Assembly: GCA_052140165.1 (NCBI GenBank)
Contig: JBKQUM010000104.1
Span: 1-42,896 of the forward strand
Source of the DNA: Bog-473 sp052140165
GTDB lineage: Bacteria; Actinomycetota; Acidimicrobiia; Acidimicrobiales; RAAP-2
DNA: 42,896 nt
Reading direction: 5' to 3'
The notes beneath the pieces were generated by a model that did not search any database, had not been told where the DNA came from, and saw only the letters and a program-made list of their open reading frames with translations. The first letter of the stretch is position 1; the number at the start of each line of letters is the position of its first letter. Of this stretch, positions 33,437-41,645 are shown in pieces. Both the position numbers and the translations under genes were made by a program.

Positions 33437-34429
33437 GTGAGCGACCCCCCCGCCGTGCTGCCGGACTCTGGGCTGATCGAGGACCTCCCGCCCCGGCAGC
33501 TCCTGCGAGGCCTCTTCCACCTGCTCTTCGGCCGGGAGCCCGACCTCTCCGCCGAGGGCGCCTATGTGGCGGAGCTCGAGAGCGGGGCGCTCTCGCCACG
33601 CCAGCTCGTCGAGTGGCTGATCCACTCCGCCGAGTGGAGCCACGCCGCGCCGATGACCGAGTTCGGGCCCTCCCTCCACTACGGGAGGGGCGTCTTCATC
33701 CGCAGCCTGCCCCGGGCCAGGAGGATCCTCGACATCGGTGGCGCCGCCATCGGGGATCCCTCCGGAGCGCTCGTGCTCATGGGCTACCCGTACCCGTTCG
33801 ACGAGCTGATCGTCATCGACCTCCCGAGCGAGGACCGCCACGAGCTCTACCGGGACGAGTCCCGTCCCACGTCGGTGCAGACCCCCCGGGGCCTCGTGAC
33901 GTACCGCTACCACTCCATGACCGACCTGAGCTCCTACCCCTCGGAGTCATTCGACCTCGTCTACAGCGGGCAGAGCATCGAGCACATCACGCGGCGCGAG
34001 GCGAACCGCGTCCTGGCCCAGGCGCGCCGGGTGCTGAAACCCGGCGGCTACCTCGCCCTCGACACGCCCAACAGCAAGCTGACCCGGTTGCAGCAGGACG
34101 CGTACATCGATCCCGACCACAAGTACGAGTACGCGCACGAGGAATTGGCGGCCATGCTCCGGGGGAACGGCTTCGATATCGAGCAGGCCGTCGGCATCAA
34201 CTACGGCGGGGAGTCGGTGGCCCGGGGTGTGTTCGACCCCGTCGAGCTTGCGACGAAGCGCGGCGTGTTCCACGAGATCGCGGACTGCTACCTGCTCGGG
34301 TACGTCTGCCGGCGCCCGGCCGGCCCCCGGCTGGCGCCGCTCGCCAACCGGGCTGCCTGGAGCGTTGCCGGCCCCGACGCCCTCCCGGCGCGGGCCGGGC
34401 GCGCCGCGAAGAGGCTGCGCACCCGCTGA
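33437..34429 (+). CDS. DUF4214-like / class I methyltransferase fusion
   Basis: The protein has 330 residues. The first 70 residues (LLRGLFHLLFGREPDLSAEG, then LESGALSPRQLVEWLIHSAEW) read like a DUF4214 unit, a domain often attached to extracellular-glycan or glycosylation proteins. A SAM methyltransferase follows: motif I RRILDIGGAAIGDPSG (95-110), FDLVYSGQSIEHI, ARRVLKPGGYLALDTPN. The fusion suggests modification of a surface glycan or lipid, but that is inference. GTG 33437 is chosen from the -10 spacing. The tail is Ala/Arg-rich. Confidence 0.8.
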   Translation: MSDPPAVLPDSGLIEDLPPRQLLRGLFHLLFGREPDLSAEGAYVAELESGALSPRQLVEWLIHSAEWSHAAPMTEFGPSLHYGRGVFIRSLPRARRILDIGGAAIGDPSGALVLMGYPYPFDELIVIDLPSEDRHELYRDESRPTSVQTPRGLVTYRYHSMTDLSSYPSESFDLVYSGQSIEHITRREANRVLAQARRVLKPGGYLALDTPNSKLTRLQQDAYIDPDHKYEYAHEELAAMLRGNGFDIEQAVGINYGGESVARGVFDPVELATKRGVFHEIADCYLLGYVCRRPAGPRLAPLANRAAWSVAGPDALPARAGRAAKRLRTR

Positions 34430-34456
34430 CGGGCTTCCCTGGTTCCCAGGGCAGAT

Positions 34457-35473
34457 TCAGGGCGAATCCGGAGGCTCTGATCCCGCTTCGTCCGAGTCGC
34501 CCTGGAACCGCTTCAGCCAGTCTCCCAACTGGCGTCCGAGACCCTGCACACCACCGGCCGTACGCTCGAGCACACCCGAGAACCGGTCCTTGTAATGTCC
34601 GACCGCCGCGTCGAACTCTGCTGATGGAGCCGGTTCCTCTCCACGCCGTGCGTAGTCTCCGCCCATGATCCGGTCGTAGTCCCCGGATCGGACCCACGCA
34701 TTGAGCTCCTTGACTCGGCGCACCGCAATCGGATGCGTGAGGCTCAATTCGGACCAGAAGCGAGCGTGGCGGGAGAAGAGGTCGTCCTCGTCTTCGTACG
34801 CGTCCGCCTGCTGCATGAACGCATCGAAGTTCATTCCCGGCAGCGCGCCGCCGGCCATTCTCATGAGCATGTGGCATGGCACCAGCGGGTCTCCCATGAC
34901 GAGGGCAGCGGCCCGGTCAGCAGACAGCTCCGCGGCGCGAGCCCACTCGAGCAGCGCGTAGTACATGCCCCGGACGGGCAGTCCGAGGAGCAAGGACTTG
35001 GGAAGCGCTCCGTTCATGAATTGGTGCAGCAGCACGAGGGCCGTGGTGTAGTAGGTGTGCTCGGACAGCACGTGCCCGACCTCATGGCCCAGCACCGCCT
35101 GGGTTTCTGCAGCGGTGTACGAACCGATGAGCGAGGAATTCACGACGACGATCGGGGTCTTCGCCCCGATGGCCATGGCGTTCACCTCCGGATCGTTGAT
35201 GACGTAGAGGTCCGGGACCTCATGGAGGTCGAGTATGGAGACGCACTCGACATACCGGGCCCACACGTCCGGGACCTGCTGCTCGCCGAGGCGCACCGCG
35301 TTCCCTTTGACGATCTGCCGCGTGCGACGCTCATGTCCGAGATCCGTGAGCCGCTTGACCACGGTGTCGAGGAGAGGGACCGCGTGAAGGGCCGACGTTG
35401 CGGCGCGATCCGCCGGGTGCTCGTAGGCTTTCGCGCTGATCTCCTTGAATTGGCGCGTCAGCTCAACTGCCAT
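34457..35473 (-). CDS. M48-family metallopeptidase
   Basis: The protein has 338 residues. The zinc motif is LGHEVGHVLSEH (129-139) with E131 catalytic. The third ligand is E182 in AAELSADRAA, and VNAMAIGAKTPIVVVNSSLI is the usual sequence before the active site. It differs from HtpX in lacking four clear membrane helices, with only a semi-hydrophobic stretch at about 141-172. The C-terminal third is charged. Substrate is unknown. It lies 79 nt downstream of the SRPBCC gene on the same strand. Confidence 0.88.
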   Translation of the reverse strand: MAVELTRQFKEISAKAYEHPADRAATSALHAVPLLDTVVKRLTDLGHERRTRQIVKGNAVRLGEQQVPDVWARYVECVSILDLHEVPDLYVINDPEVNAMAIGAKTPIVVVNSSLIGSYTAAETQAVLGHEVGHVLSEHTYYTTALVLLHQFMNGALPKSLLLGLPVRGMYYALLEWARAAELSADRAAALVMGDPLVPCHMLMRMAGGALPGMNFDAFMQQADAYEDEDDLFSRHARFWSELSLTHPIAVRRVKELNAWVRSGDYDRIMGGDYARRGEEPAPSAEFDAAVGHYKDRFSGVLERTAGGVQGLGRQLGDWLKRFQGDSDEAGSEPPDSP

Positions 35474-35552
35474 CGGCTTCCCATCGATCGAATCCGCGCG
35501 AGCTTACGTGAGGACATCGATCCGACCGCCGTGCTCAGGTCGGTCATCGTGT

Positions 35553-36002
35553 TCAGCCCCAGCTGCTGACGAGCACGTTGTGGGGGAAGGGCATCGCCCG
35601 GCCACCCTCGAGCCCGTGCTTCAGGCTCATCAGGTACGAGGCCCATGCGGTGCTGCAGTGGTGCATGAACTCGACGGGCTCGCGCCAGCCGGCGTTGGTG
35701 AACAGCACGACGGTCTCGTCCCCCTCCGCTCGCAGCTCGAAGGAGAAGGTCGTGTCCACCCACTCGTCCGGGCCACCCTGCGCACCGCGCCAGACCACCC
35801 GGCTCGGACGGCTCGCTTCCACGACCTCCATCTTCGCCACGCGGTCGGGGCCACCGAAGAAGAACGCGAGCTCTCCGCCGACCCGGGCGTCACCTTCGAC
35901 GTCGTTGGTCCACCACTGCGACAGCCCCTCGCGCGTGGCGATGGCGTCGTACACCTCGTCGATCGGGGCGTTGATCCCGACCCGGTTCCTGATATCGGAC
36001 AT
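35553..36002 (-). CDS. SRPBCC-family protein (AHSA1-like)
   Basis: The protein has 149 residues. It begins MSDIRNRVGINAPIDEVYDAIATREGLSQWWT, continues GGELAFFFGG, and has the long C-terminal helix AWASYLMSLKHGLEGG. These are marks of the START/Bet v1-like (AHSA1) fold that binds hydrophobic ligands. AAGGAGG precedes ATG 36002 by 8 nt. Such genes are often paired with an ArsR-type regulator gene; none is adjacent here, yet a twin operator lies directly upstream. Confidence 0.88.
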   Translation of the reverse strand: MSDIRNRVGINAPIDEVYDAIATREGLSQWWTNDVEGDARVGGELAFFFGGPDRVAKMEVVEASRPSRVVWRGAQGGPDEWVDTTFSFELRAEGDETVVLFTNAGWREPVEFMHHCSTAWASYLMSLKHGLEGGRAMPFPHNVLVSSWG

Positions 36003-36021
36003 TTCCGGCCTCCTTCGTAGC

Positions 36022-36040
36022 GTGCAACTCATTGTTGCAC
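36022..36040. promoter_or_regulatory. Operator copy 1 upstream of SRPBCC gene
   Basis: GTGCAAC (36022-36028) and GTTGCAC (36034-36040) are perfect 7-bp arms around a 5-nt spacer, 20-38 nt before the SRPBCC start. The layout is that of a dimeric repressor site. Confidence 0.6.
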
Positions 36041-36054
36041 ATACCCCGCCCGAA

Positions 36055-36073
36055 GTGCAACCAAAAGTTGCGG
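36055..36073. promoter_or_regulatory. Operator copy 2 upstream of SRPBCC gene
   Basis: GTGCAAC (36055-36061) and GTTGCGG (36067-36073) repeat the first site with the same 5-nt spacer and a mismatch at the outer end of one arm. The copies are 33 bp apart centre to centre, about three helical turns, so two dimers would sit on one face of the DNA. Confidence 0.55.
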
Positions 36074-36084
36074 ATTAACGGGGC

Positions 36085-36927
36085 TCAGGGGAAGGCGTGG
36101 ACGACGGCCCGGTAATTGGTGCTGGGCGCCGAGGCCTGCGGCACGGGGATGTCCCCGATGCGCCGCCCGAGCCGGAGGCGGAGCCCGGGTGCCGGCGCCG
36201 GCGGCGCCGCGGGAGGGCCGACGATGGTGCGCACCTCGGAGAACCCGGCCGCCCGGCACATGTTGCGCAGCGCCTCGATCGTCGGCACGTACCAGTTCCC
36301 GAAGTCGGTGTGCAGCGAGCTGCCGGCGTAGAACTGGAGGAGCGCCTCGTGGTCGAGGCCCTGCAGGTGCACCGCCTCGGTCTCTATCACCGCCACCTCC
36401 CTGGTGACGGCGCGCACCCGTTCCAAGCAGGTCAGCGGCTCGGGCATGTGGTAAAGGACGCCCAGGTAGAGCACGACGTCGAACGCCCCGAGCTCATCGA
36501 GGTCGACGGTCTGGAAGTCGGCCACGACCGGTTCCACCTTCGAGCCGAGCGCGGCGGCGGCGAACTCGAAGGGACGGCGGCCCGGGAGGTCCGGGAGCCA
36601 GAAGTCCGTCTCGTCGCGTGACTGGTCCGGGAGCGTGCCGTTCCTGATGCACTCCTCCCAGTACGCACCCCGGGCGGCCCAGTCCACGCCCCACGCGTAG
36701 TGGTCGAGGGCCACCACGCGCGCGGCTCCGGCCCGCTCCGCCAGGAAGGAGAACTTCCCGTCCCAGGTGCCGATGTCGAGGACGCTCCGGCCCGCCACGT
36801 CGGGGATGACGTCGGCGGAGGTCTCCTGCACGCTGCTGCCCCTGGTGACGACGCCGTTGCCCAGGTCGATGCTGTGGTACCACGCCAACGCGTCGGCCTG
36901 TGCCTGCAGCTCCGCCGGTGACGTCAC
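36085..36927 (-). CDS. CmoB-like / DUF1698-type SAM methyltransferase
   Basis: The protein has 280 residues. SAM motif I is SVLDIGTWDGKFSFLAERAG (48-67), then VVALDHYAWG, VLYLGVLYHMPEPLTCLERV and VAVIETEAVHLQG, in the order seen in CmoB-related enzymes. It is more likely a small-molecule or glycan methyltransferase than true CmoB, since the tRNA-binding extension is lacking. GTG 36927 is chosen over the upstream GTG 36951 because a TACGCT -10 box ends 8 nt before it. It is divergent from the Nudix gene. Confidence 0.82.
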   Translation of the reverse strand: MTSPAELQAQADALAWYHSIDLGNGVVTRGSSVQETSADVIPDVAGRSVLDIGTWDGKFSFLAERAGAARVVALDHYAWGVDWAARGAYWEECIRNGTLPDQSRDETDFWLPDLPGRRPFEFAAAALGSKVEPVVADFQTVDLDELGAFDVVLYLGVLYHMPEPLTCLERVRAVTREVAVIETEAVHLQGLDHEALLQFYAGSSLHTDFGNWYVPTIEALRNMCRAAGFSEVRTIVGPPAAPPAPAPGLRLRLGRRIGDIPVPQASAPSTNYRAVVHAFP

Positions 36928-36935
36928 GGGGCGAG

Positions 36936-36941
36936 AGCGTA
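36936..36941 (-). promoter_or_regulatory. Candidate -10 box (TACGCT), leaderless start
   Basis: Read on the minus strand, TACGCT ends 8 nt before GTG 36927, with no Shine-Dalgarno. It decides the start of the methyltransferase gene. Confidence 0.45.
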
Positions 36942-36989
36942 GCGAGGCCACGCGACCCCGCCGCCGCCCCGGGTCCCGTCGCCCGCCGT

Positions 36990-36995
36990 TAGCGT
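36990..36995 (+). promoter_or_regulatory. Candidate -10 box (TAGCGT), leaderless start
   Basis: TAGCGT ends 7 nt before ATG 37003. An alternative GTG at 36994 overlaps the box itself, which argues against that start. Confidence 0.45.
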
Positions 36996-37002
36996 GACGT
37001 CG

Positions 37003-37767
37003 ATGTCACGACCCGTCCCGCCCCAGGTGATCCCGCGCCCGCCCACCTGGGTGCCGGGGTCGCCCGCGCCCTGGGCCGACGTGCCGCGGGAGGACCGCAC
37101 CGGCATCTCGGTCCAGCGGGTGCTCGACGCCCTCACCGCGCTCGGGCAGCGCGTGCCGGTCCCCGAGGACGTGGACTCCGACCGGCTTCTCGGGCCCACC
37201 GTCACGGTGAACGAGGCCGGCACACCGGGCCCGCTCCGCGTCAATGCCGGCGTCCTGGCGGCGCTCTTCGAGGAGGAGGGCGAGGCCCGTCTGATCTTCA
37301 CCCGCCGCTCGGCGGGCATGCGGACGCACCGGGGCGAGGTCAGCTTCCCGGGCGGACGGCTGGACGAGGGGGAGGACGCCACGACGGCGGCGCTGCGCGA
37401 AGCGCACGAGGAGGTGGGTCTCGACCGCTCGTCGGTCACGACCGTGGGCTGGATCCACCCCGTGGTGACCATGGTCTCGGCCTCGGTCATCCTGCCGGTG
37501 CTGGCCACCCTCCCGGCCCGCCCGCATCTCGTGGCGAACGCCGCGGAGGTCGAGCGCGTCTTCGACGTCGCGCTGGCCGAGCTGGCCGATCTCTCGGTCT
37601 TCCACGAGGAGCACTGGCGGATTCCCGGGCGGACGGTCCCCGGCACCGACGACGGCTCCTTCGCGATCCGTTTCTTCGAGGTCTCGGGTGAGATGATCTG
37701 GGGCGCCACGGCGCGCATGATCTACGAGCTGCTCTGCATCGTGCTGAAGGGGAAGAACGGATTCTGA
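37003..37767 (+). CDS. CoA pyrophosphatase-like Nudix hydrolase
   Basis: The protein has 254 residues. The Nudix box begins GGRLDEGEDATTAALREAHE and continues EVGL, fitting GX5EX7REUXEEXGU. The preceding LIFTRRSAGMRTHRGEVSFP is the NuCoA signature of CoA/acyl-CoA diphosphatases (NudL/PCD1 group). The first 90 residues are an unusual extension (TGISVQRVLDALTAL..) before the Nudix core. The end IYELLCIVLKGKNGF is typical of the NudL C-terminal helix. Confidence 0.88.
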   Translation: MSRPVPPQVIPRPPTWVPGSPAPWADVPREDRTGISVQRVLDALTALGQRVPVPEDVDSDRLLGPTVTVNEAGTPGPLRVNAGVLAALFEEEGEARLIFTRRSAGMRTHRGEVSFPGGRLDEGEDATTAALREAHEEVGLDRSSVTTVGWIHPVVTMVSASVILPVLATLPARPHLVANAAEVERVFDVALAELADLSVFHEEHWRIPGRTVPGTDDGSFAIRFFEVSGEMIWGATARMIYELLCIVLKGKNGF

Positions 37768-37788
37768 GCGAGCGGCAAGGCGATGCCG

Positions 37789-38439
37789 CTACGGCGCGAA
37801 GCTGACGCCGAGCACGCCCAGCGGCCCGAAGCTGACGCGCAGGTCGTCCCCGGGCGCGACGGCGAGCGGGGCGATCATGGAGCCGGCGATGATCCGCTCC
37901 CCGGGTTCCAGTTTCGCTCCGTGGGCGTCGAGGAACGCACGCACGAAGGCCACCGTGGCGGCGGGATCCTCGCTCAGCTCGCCCTCGGCCACGGTGTCGC
38001 CGTCCCTCGCCACCGCCACCCGGACGGCCCACGGGTCCACGCCGGGGACCTCAGCGCCGAAGACGACGCCGCGCTGGAAGACGTTGCCGGCGAGGATCGG
38101 CTCGAGGTCGTCGAAGGGAAGGTCGAGGTCGACCAGCTCCAGGGCCGGGGCGAGGCCCGCCACCTCCCCGTCGGGGCCGACCCGTATGGCGACTTCGACC
38201 TCGATGGCCGGCGCGGTCCAGCGTCCGACGGGCACGGTGGCACCATCGGCTGACACCCCCGTGTCCATCAGGTAGCCGACGACCGGCTCGCTGATCCCGA
38301 AGTGCTGCTGCACGGCGGGCGCGTTGAAGCCGATCTTCCAGCCCACCGATGACGCTCCGCCCGCGATGTCGGCGGTGCGTCGCGCCAGGAGCAGGCGCAT
38401 GCCCCGGGAGAGGGCGGCGGAGGAGTCCTGCTCTGGCAC
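37789..38439 (-). CDS. 2-keto-4-pentenoate hydratase / FAH-family protein
   Basis: The protein has 216 residues. The fold of fumarylacetoacetate hydrolase/2-oxopent-4-enoate hydratase is recognisable: SSVGWKIGFNAPAVQQHFGI, then GRWTAPAIEVEVAIRVG, ALELVDLDLP, GVVFGAEVPGV and a C-terminal APGDDLRVSFGPLGVLGVSF. The ExE metal-binding pair is in IEVEVA. These enzymes act in meta-cleavage pathways, but no other pathway gene is present, so the substrate is unknown. GTG 38439 is used; no strong ribosome binding site is seen. Confidence 0.82.
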   Translation of the reverse strand: MPEQDSSAALSRGMRLLLARRTADIAGGASSVGWKIGFNAPAVQQHFGISEPVVGYLMDTGVSADGATVPVGRWTAPAIEVEVAIRVGPDGEVAGLAPALELVDLDLPFDDLEPILAGNVFQRGVVFGAEVPGVDPWAVRVAVARDGDTVAEGELSEDPAATVAFVRAFLDAHGAKLEPGERIIAGSMIAPLAVAPGDDLRVSFGPLGVLGVSFAP

Positions 38440-38857
38440 AGGGAGGAGTCTCGCACCCGGGAGGGGCGCGGTCGGAGATCACTCGGCTCGTTCGGCTCCG
38501 ACGAGTCCGGCCCGCGCCCGAATCCGCCACCGCCGCCGCCGAAATGCCCACGGCCCCGGCCACCGGAGCGGCGGCGCAGATAGGCCACGATCACGAGGGC
38601 GATCGGCACAGCCGCCTCGATCGGCACGGGAAGATGGTAGGCACCTGGGAGCGACGGTCCTGGTCGCTGCTGGCGCCGGTCCGCCCGGAGCGAAATTCCG
38701 ACGATCAGCGGCCCCGGAGGAGCCTGAGGAGCAGGACGTAGAGAGTAGGATGAAGGATCGTCGGCGTGTCGGCCCGGCGTTCGCAACTGAGTCGAAAAGA
38801 CATGCCGGTGTGGTTCGTGAGCCGTGCCGGCCCCACGAATGCCGGAGGGCGAACTAA
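38440..38857 (+). other. Intergenic stretch before guaB3
   Basis: Nothing firm is found in these 418 nt. A minus-strand reading from about 38630 codes for a short hydrophobic segment (AAVPIALVIVAYLRRR) and then Gly-rich sequence, like some small actinobacterial membrane proteins, but it runs on without a stop into the hydratase gene in another frame. TAGGAT (38746-38751) may be a -10 for guaB3, giving a leader of about 100 nt. Confidence 0.3.
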
Positions 38858-40021
38858 GTGGCTGAGATCGAGATCGGCATCTTCAAGTCGGGGCGTCAGG
38901 CCTACGGGTTCGACGACATCGCGATCGTCCCGAGCAGGCGGACCCGGGACCCCGAGGACGTCGACATCTCGTGGGAGATCGACGCCTACCGCTTCGACCT
39001 GCCGCTGCTCGGCGCGGCCATGGACGGGGTGATCAGCCCGGCCACCGCCATCGAGCTGGGCAATCTCGGCGGGCTGGGCGTGCTCAACCTGGAGGGCCTG
39101 TGGACCCGCTACGAGGACCCGACGCCGCTCTTCGACGAGATCCGTGAGCTCGACGACGACAAGGCGACCGCCCGCATGCAGCAGATGTACCAGGAGCCGG
39201 TCATCCCCGAACTGGTGACGGCCCGCATCCGCCAGATGAAGGAGGCCGGCATCACGACCGCTGCCTCGGTGACGCCCCAGCGCACCGAGTCGCTGGCCCA
39301 GGCCATCTTGGCCGCGGAGCTCGACCTGCTGGTGATCCAGGGGACCGTCGTCTCGGCCGAGCACGTGTCGAAGACCTCCGAGCCCCTCAACCTCAAGCGC
39401 TTCATACGCGAGTTCGACATCCCGGTGATCGTCGGCGGCTGCGCCTCCTACCAGGCCGGCCTGCACCTCATGCGCACCGGCGCCGTGGGTGTGCTCGTCG
39501 GCGTCGGTCCGGGCAACGCCTGCACGACGCGGGGCGTGCTCGGGCTGGGCGTCCCCCAGGCCACCGCCATCGCGGACGTGGCCGGGGCCCGCATGCGGCA
39601 CCTGGACGAGACCGGCGTCTACGTCCACGTGATCGCCGACGGCGGGATGTCCAAGGGCGGCGACGTCGCCAAGGCGATCGCCTGCGGCGCCGACGCCGTG
39701 ATGCTCGGCTCGCCGCTGTCCTCCGCCGTCGAGGCGCCGGCGCGCGGCTTCCATTGGGGCATGGCCACCTTCCACCCCACGCTGCCCCGCGGAGCGAGGG
39801 TGCGCACGTCGGTGCGGGGGAGCCTGCGCGAGATCCTCTACGGCCCCGCCCACGAGAACGACGGCCGCATGAACCTCTTCGGCGCGCTCAGGACCGCCAT
39901 GGCGACCTGCGGCTACGAGACGGTCAAGGAGTTCCAGAAGGCCGAGGTCATGGTCGCCCCGTCCCTGCAGACCGAGGGGAAGTTCTTCCAGCGGTCCCAG
40001 GGCGTCGGCATGGGCCATTGA
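38858..40021 (+). CDS. guaB3: GuaB3-family IMP dehydrogenase-related protein
   Basis: The protein has 387 residues. It has the IMPDH/GMP-reductase TIM barrel without the CBS pair. YGFDDIAIVPSRRTRDPEDVD is the GuaB3 N-terminus, GVGPGNACTTRGVLG holds the active-site C222, and IADGGMSKGGDVAKAIACGADAVMLGS binds phosphate. Whether GuaB3 in this lineage is an IMP dehydrogenase or a GMP reductase is not decided by sequence. GGAGGGCG precedes GTG 38858. guaA follows 31 nt later. The usual partner guaB (CBS form) is not in the window. Confidence 0.92.
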   Translation: MAEIEIGIFKSGRQAYGFDDIAIVPSRRTRDPEDVDISWEIDAYRFDLPLLGAAMDGVISPATAIELGNLGGLGVLNLEGLWTRYEDPTPLFDEIRELDDDKATARMQQMYQEPVIPELVTARIRQMKEAGITTAASVTPQRTESLAQAILAAELDLLVIQGTVVSAEHVSKTSEPLNLKRFIREFDIPVIVGGCASYQAGLHLMRTGAVGVLVGVGPGNACTTRGVLGLGVPQATAIADVAGARMRHLDETGVYVHVIADGGMSKGGDVAKAIACGADAVMLGSPLSSAVEAPARGFHWGMATFHPTLPRGARVRTSVRGSLREILYGPAHENDGRMNLFGALRTAMATCGYETVKEFQKAEVMVAPSLQTEGKFFQRSQGVGMGH

Positions 40022-40052
40022 GTCCGATGAGCACGCGCATGCGCAGCACTCG

Positions 40053-41645
40053 GTGACCGACACCGTCCTCGTCGTCGACTTCGGAGCCCAGTACGCCCGC
40101 CTGATCGCCCGCCGGGTGCGCGAGGCGCACGTCTACTCGGAGATCGTGCCGGCCAGCATCTCGGTCGACGAGGTCCGGGCGCGGGCACCCAAGGGCATCA
40201 TCTTCAGCGGCGGGCCCAAGTCCGTCTACGAGACGCCGGCGCCCTCCATCGACCCGGGCGTCTACGACCTGGGGATCCCGATCCTGGGGCTCTGTTACGG
40301 CGCGCAACTCATGGCGCTCCAGCTCGGCGGCACCGTGTCGCGCACCGGCCAGGGCGAGTACGGGCGCACCGAGCTGTCCCTGACCGCCGCGTCGCCGCTC
40401 TCTCCCGACTGGCCGGTGAGCTCGAGTGTGTGGATGAGCCACGGTGACGCCATCACCGAGGTGCCCGAGGGGTTCGTGGCGACCGCCAAGAGCCCCGGCG
40501 CCCCGGTGGCCGCCATGCACGACACCGATCGCCGCCTGTTCGGGTTGCAGTTCCATCCCGAGGTCGTGCACACCGACCGTGGCGGCGAGGTGTTCGACCA
40601 CTTCCTGATCGACGTGTGCGGGTGCCTGCCGGAATGGACGCACGTCTCCATCATCGAGCAGCAGGTGGCGGCGGTGCGCGCCCAGGTGGGCTCCGACCGC
40701 GTCCTGTGCGCGTTGAGTGGCGGTGTCGACTCAGCGGTGGCTGCCGCACTGGTGCACAAGGCGGTGGGCGACCAGCTCACTTGCGTCTTCGTGGACACCG
40801 GCCTGATGCGCTCCGGCGAGGCGGACCAGGTCGAGGACACCTTCCGGCGCCAGTTCAAGGCCGACCTCGTCCACGTGAAGGCGGCCGACCGCTACTTCAC
40901 CGCGCTGGCGGGTGTGACCGACCCCGAGCGCAAGCGCAAGATCATCGGCGAGCTCTTCATCCGGATCTTCGAGGAGGTGGCGCGGGACCTCGGGGCCGGC
41001 GGTGACGGGGGCTCGGGAGCCGGCGCCGATGCGGGCGGCGGCGCCCCCCACGGCGACGGGCCTCGCTTCCTCGTCCAGGGGACGCTCTACCCCGACGTCA
41101 TCGAGTCGGGGAGCGACACGGCCGCCAACATCAAGTCGCACCACAACGTCGGCGGGCTGCCCGAGGACCTCGCCTTCGACCTCGTGGAGCCCCTCCGCCT
41201 CCTCTTCAAGGACGAGGTGCGTGCCGTCGGCGAGGAGCTCGGGCTGCCGCACGAGATCGTGTGGCGCCAGCCCTTCCCGGGACCGGGGCTCGGTGTGCGC
41301 ATCATCGGCGAGGTGACGCCCGAGCGGGCCGAGATCCTGCGCAACGCCGACGCGGTCGTCGTCGAGGAGATCCGCCGGGCCGGGTTGTACCGCGAGCTGT
41401 GGCAGAGCTTTGCCGTGCTGCCGGCCGTCCGCACCGTCGGGGTGATGGGCGACGGCCGTACCTACGCCTACCCGATCGTGATCCGTGCCGTCACCAGTGA
41501 CGACGCCATGACGGCGGACTGGGCCCGGCTGCCCTACGACCTGGTCGAGCGCATCGCCTCCCGCATCATCAACGAGGTCGAGGGCGTGAACCGGGTGGCA
41601 CTCGACGTCACGTCGAAGCCGCCCGGGACCATTGAGTGGGAGTGA
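40053..41645 (+). CDS. guaA: GMP synthase (glutamine-hydrolysing)
   Basis: The protein has 530 residues. It makes GMP from XMP, glutamine and ATP. The class I glutaminase domain has C81 (ILGLCYGAQL) and H168/E170 (LQFHPEV). The ATP pyrophosphatase domain has the P-loop LCALSGGVDSAVA (218-230), and the dimerisation domain ends NRVALDVTSKPPGTIEWE. A Gly/Ala/Asp-rich insert lies at about 314-337, between EEVARDLG and RFLVQGTLYPDVIES, where most GuaA proteins are continuous. GTG 40053 lies 31 nt after guaB3. Confidence 0.96.
   Translation: MTDTVLVVDFGAQYARLIARRVREAHVYSEIVPASISVDEVRARAPKGIIFSGGPKSVYETPAPSIDPGVYDLGIPILGLCYGAQLMALQLGGTVSRTGQGEYGRTELSLTAASPLSPDWPVSSSVWMSHGDAITEVPEGFVATAKSPGAPVAAMHDTDRRLFGLQFHPEVVHTDRGGEVFDHFLIDVCGCLPEWTHVSIIEQQVAAVRAQVGSDRVLCALSGGVDSAVAAALVHKAVGDQLTCVFVDTGLMRSGEADQVEDTFRRQFKADLVHVKAADRYFTALAGVTDPERKRKIIGELFIRIFEEVARDLGAGGDGGSGAGADAGGGAPHGDGPRFLVQGTLYPDVIESGSDTAANIKSHHNVGGLPEDLAFDLVEPLRLLFKDEVRAVGEELGLPHEIVWRQPFPGPGLGVRIIGEVTPERAEILRNADAVVVEEIRRAGLYRELWQSFAVLPAVRTVGVMGDGRTYAYPIVIRAVTSDDAMTADWARLPYDLVERIASRIINEVEGVNRVALDVTSKPPGTIEWE

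Noticed and set aside
38268..38786. A minus-strand frame with a short hydrophobic segment upstream of the hydratase gene
   Set aside because: The first 50 or so residues could be a small membrane protein, but the frame continues into the hydratase gene with no stop and no ribosome binding site fits, so I did not call it.
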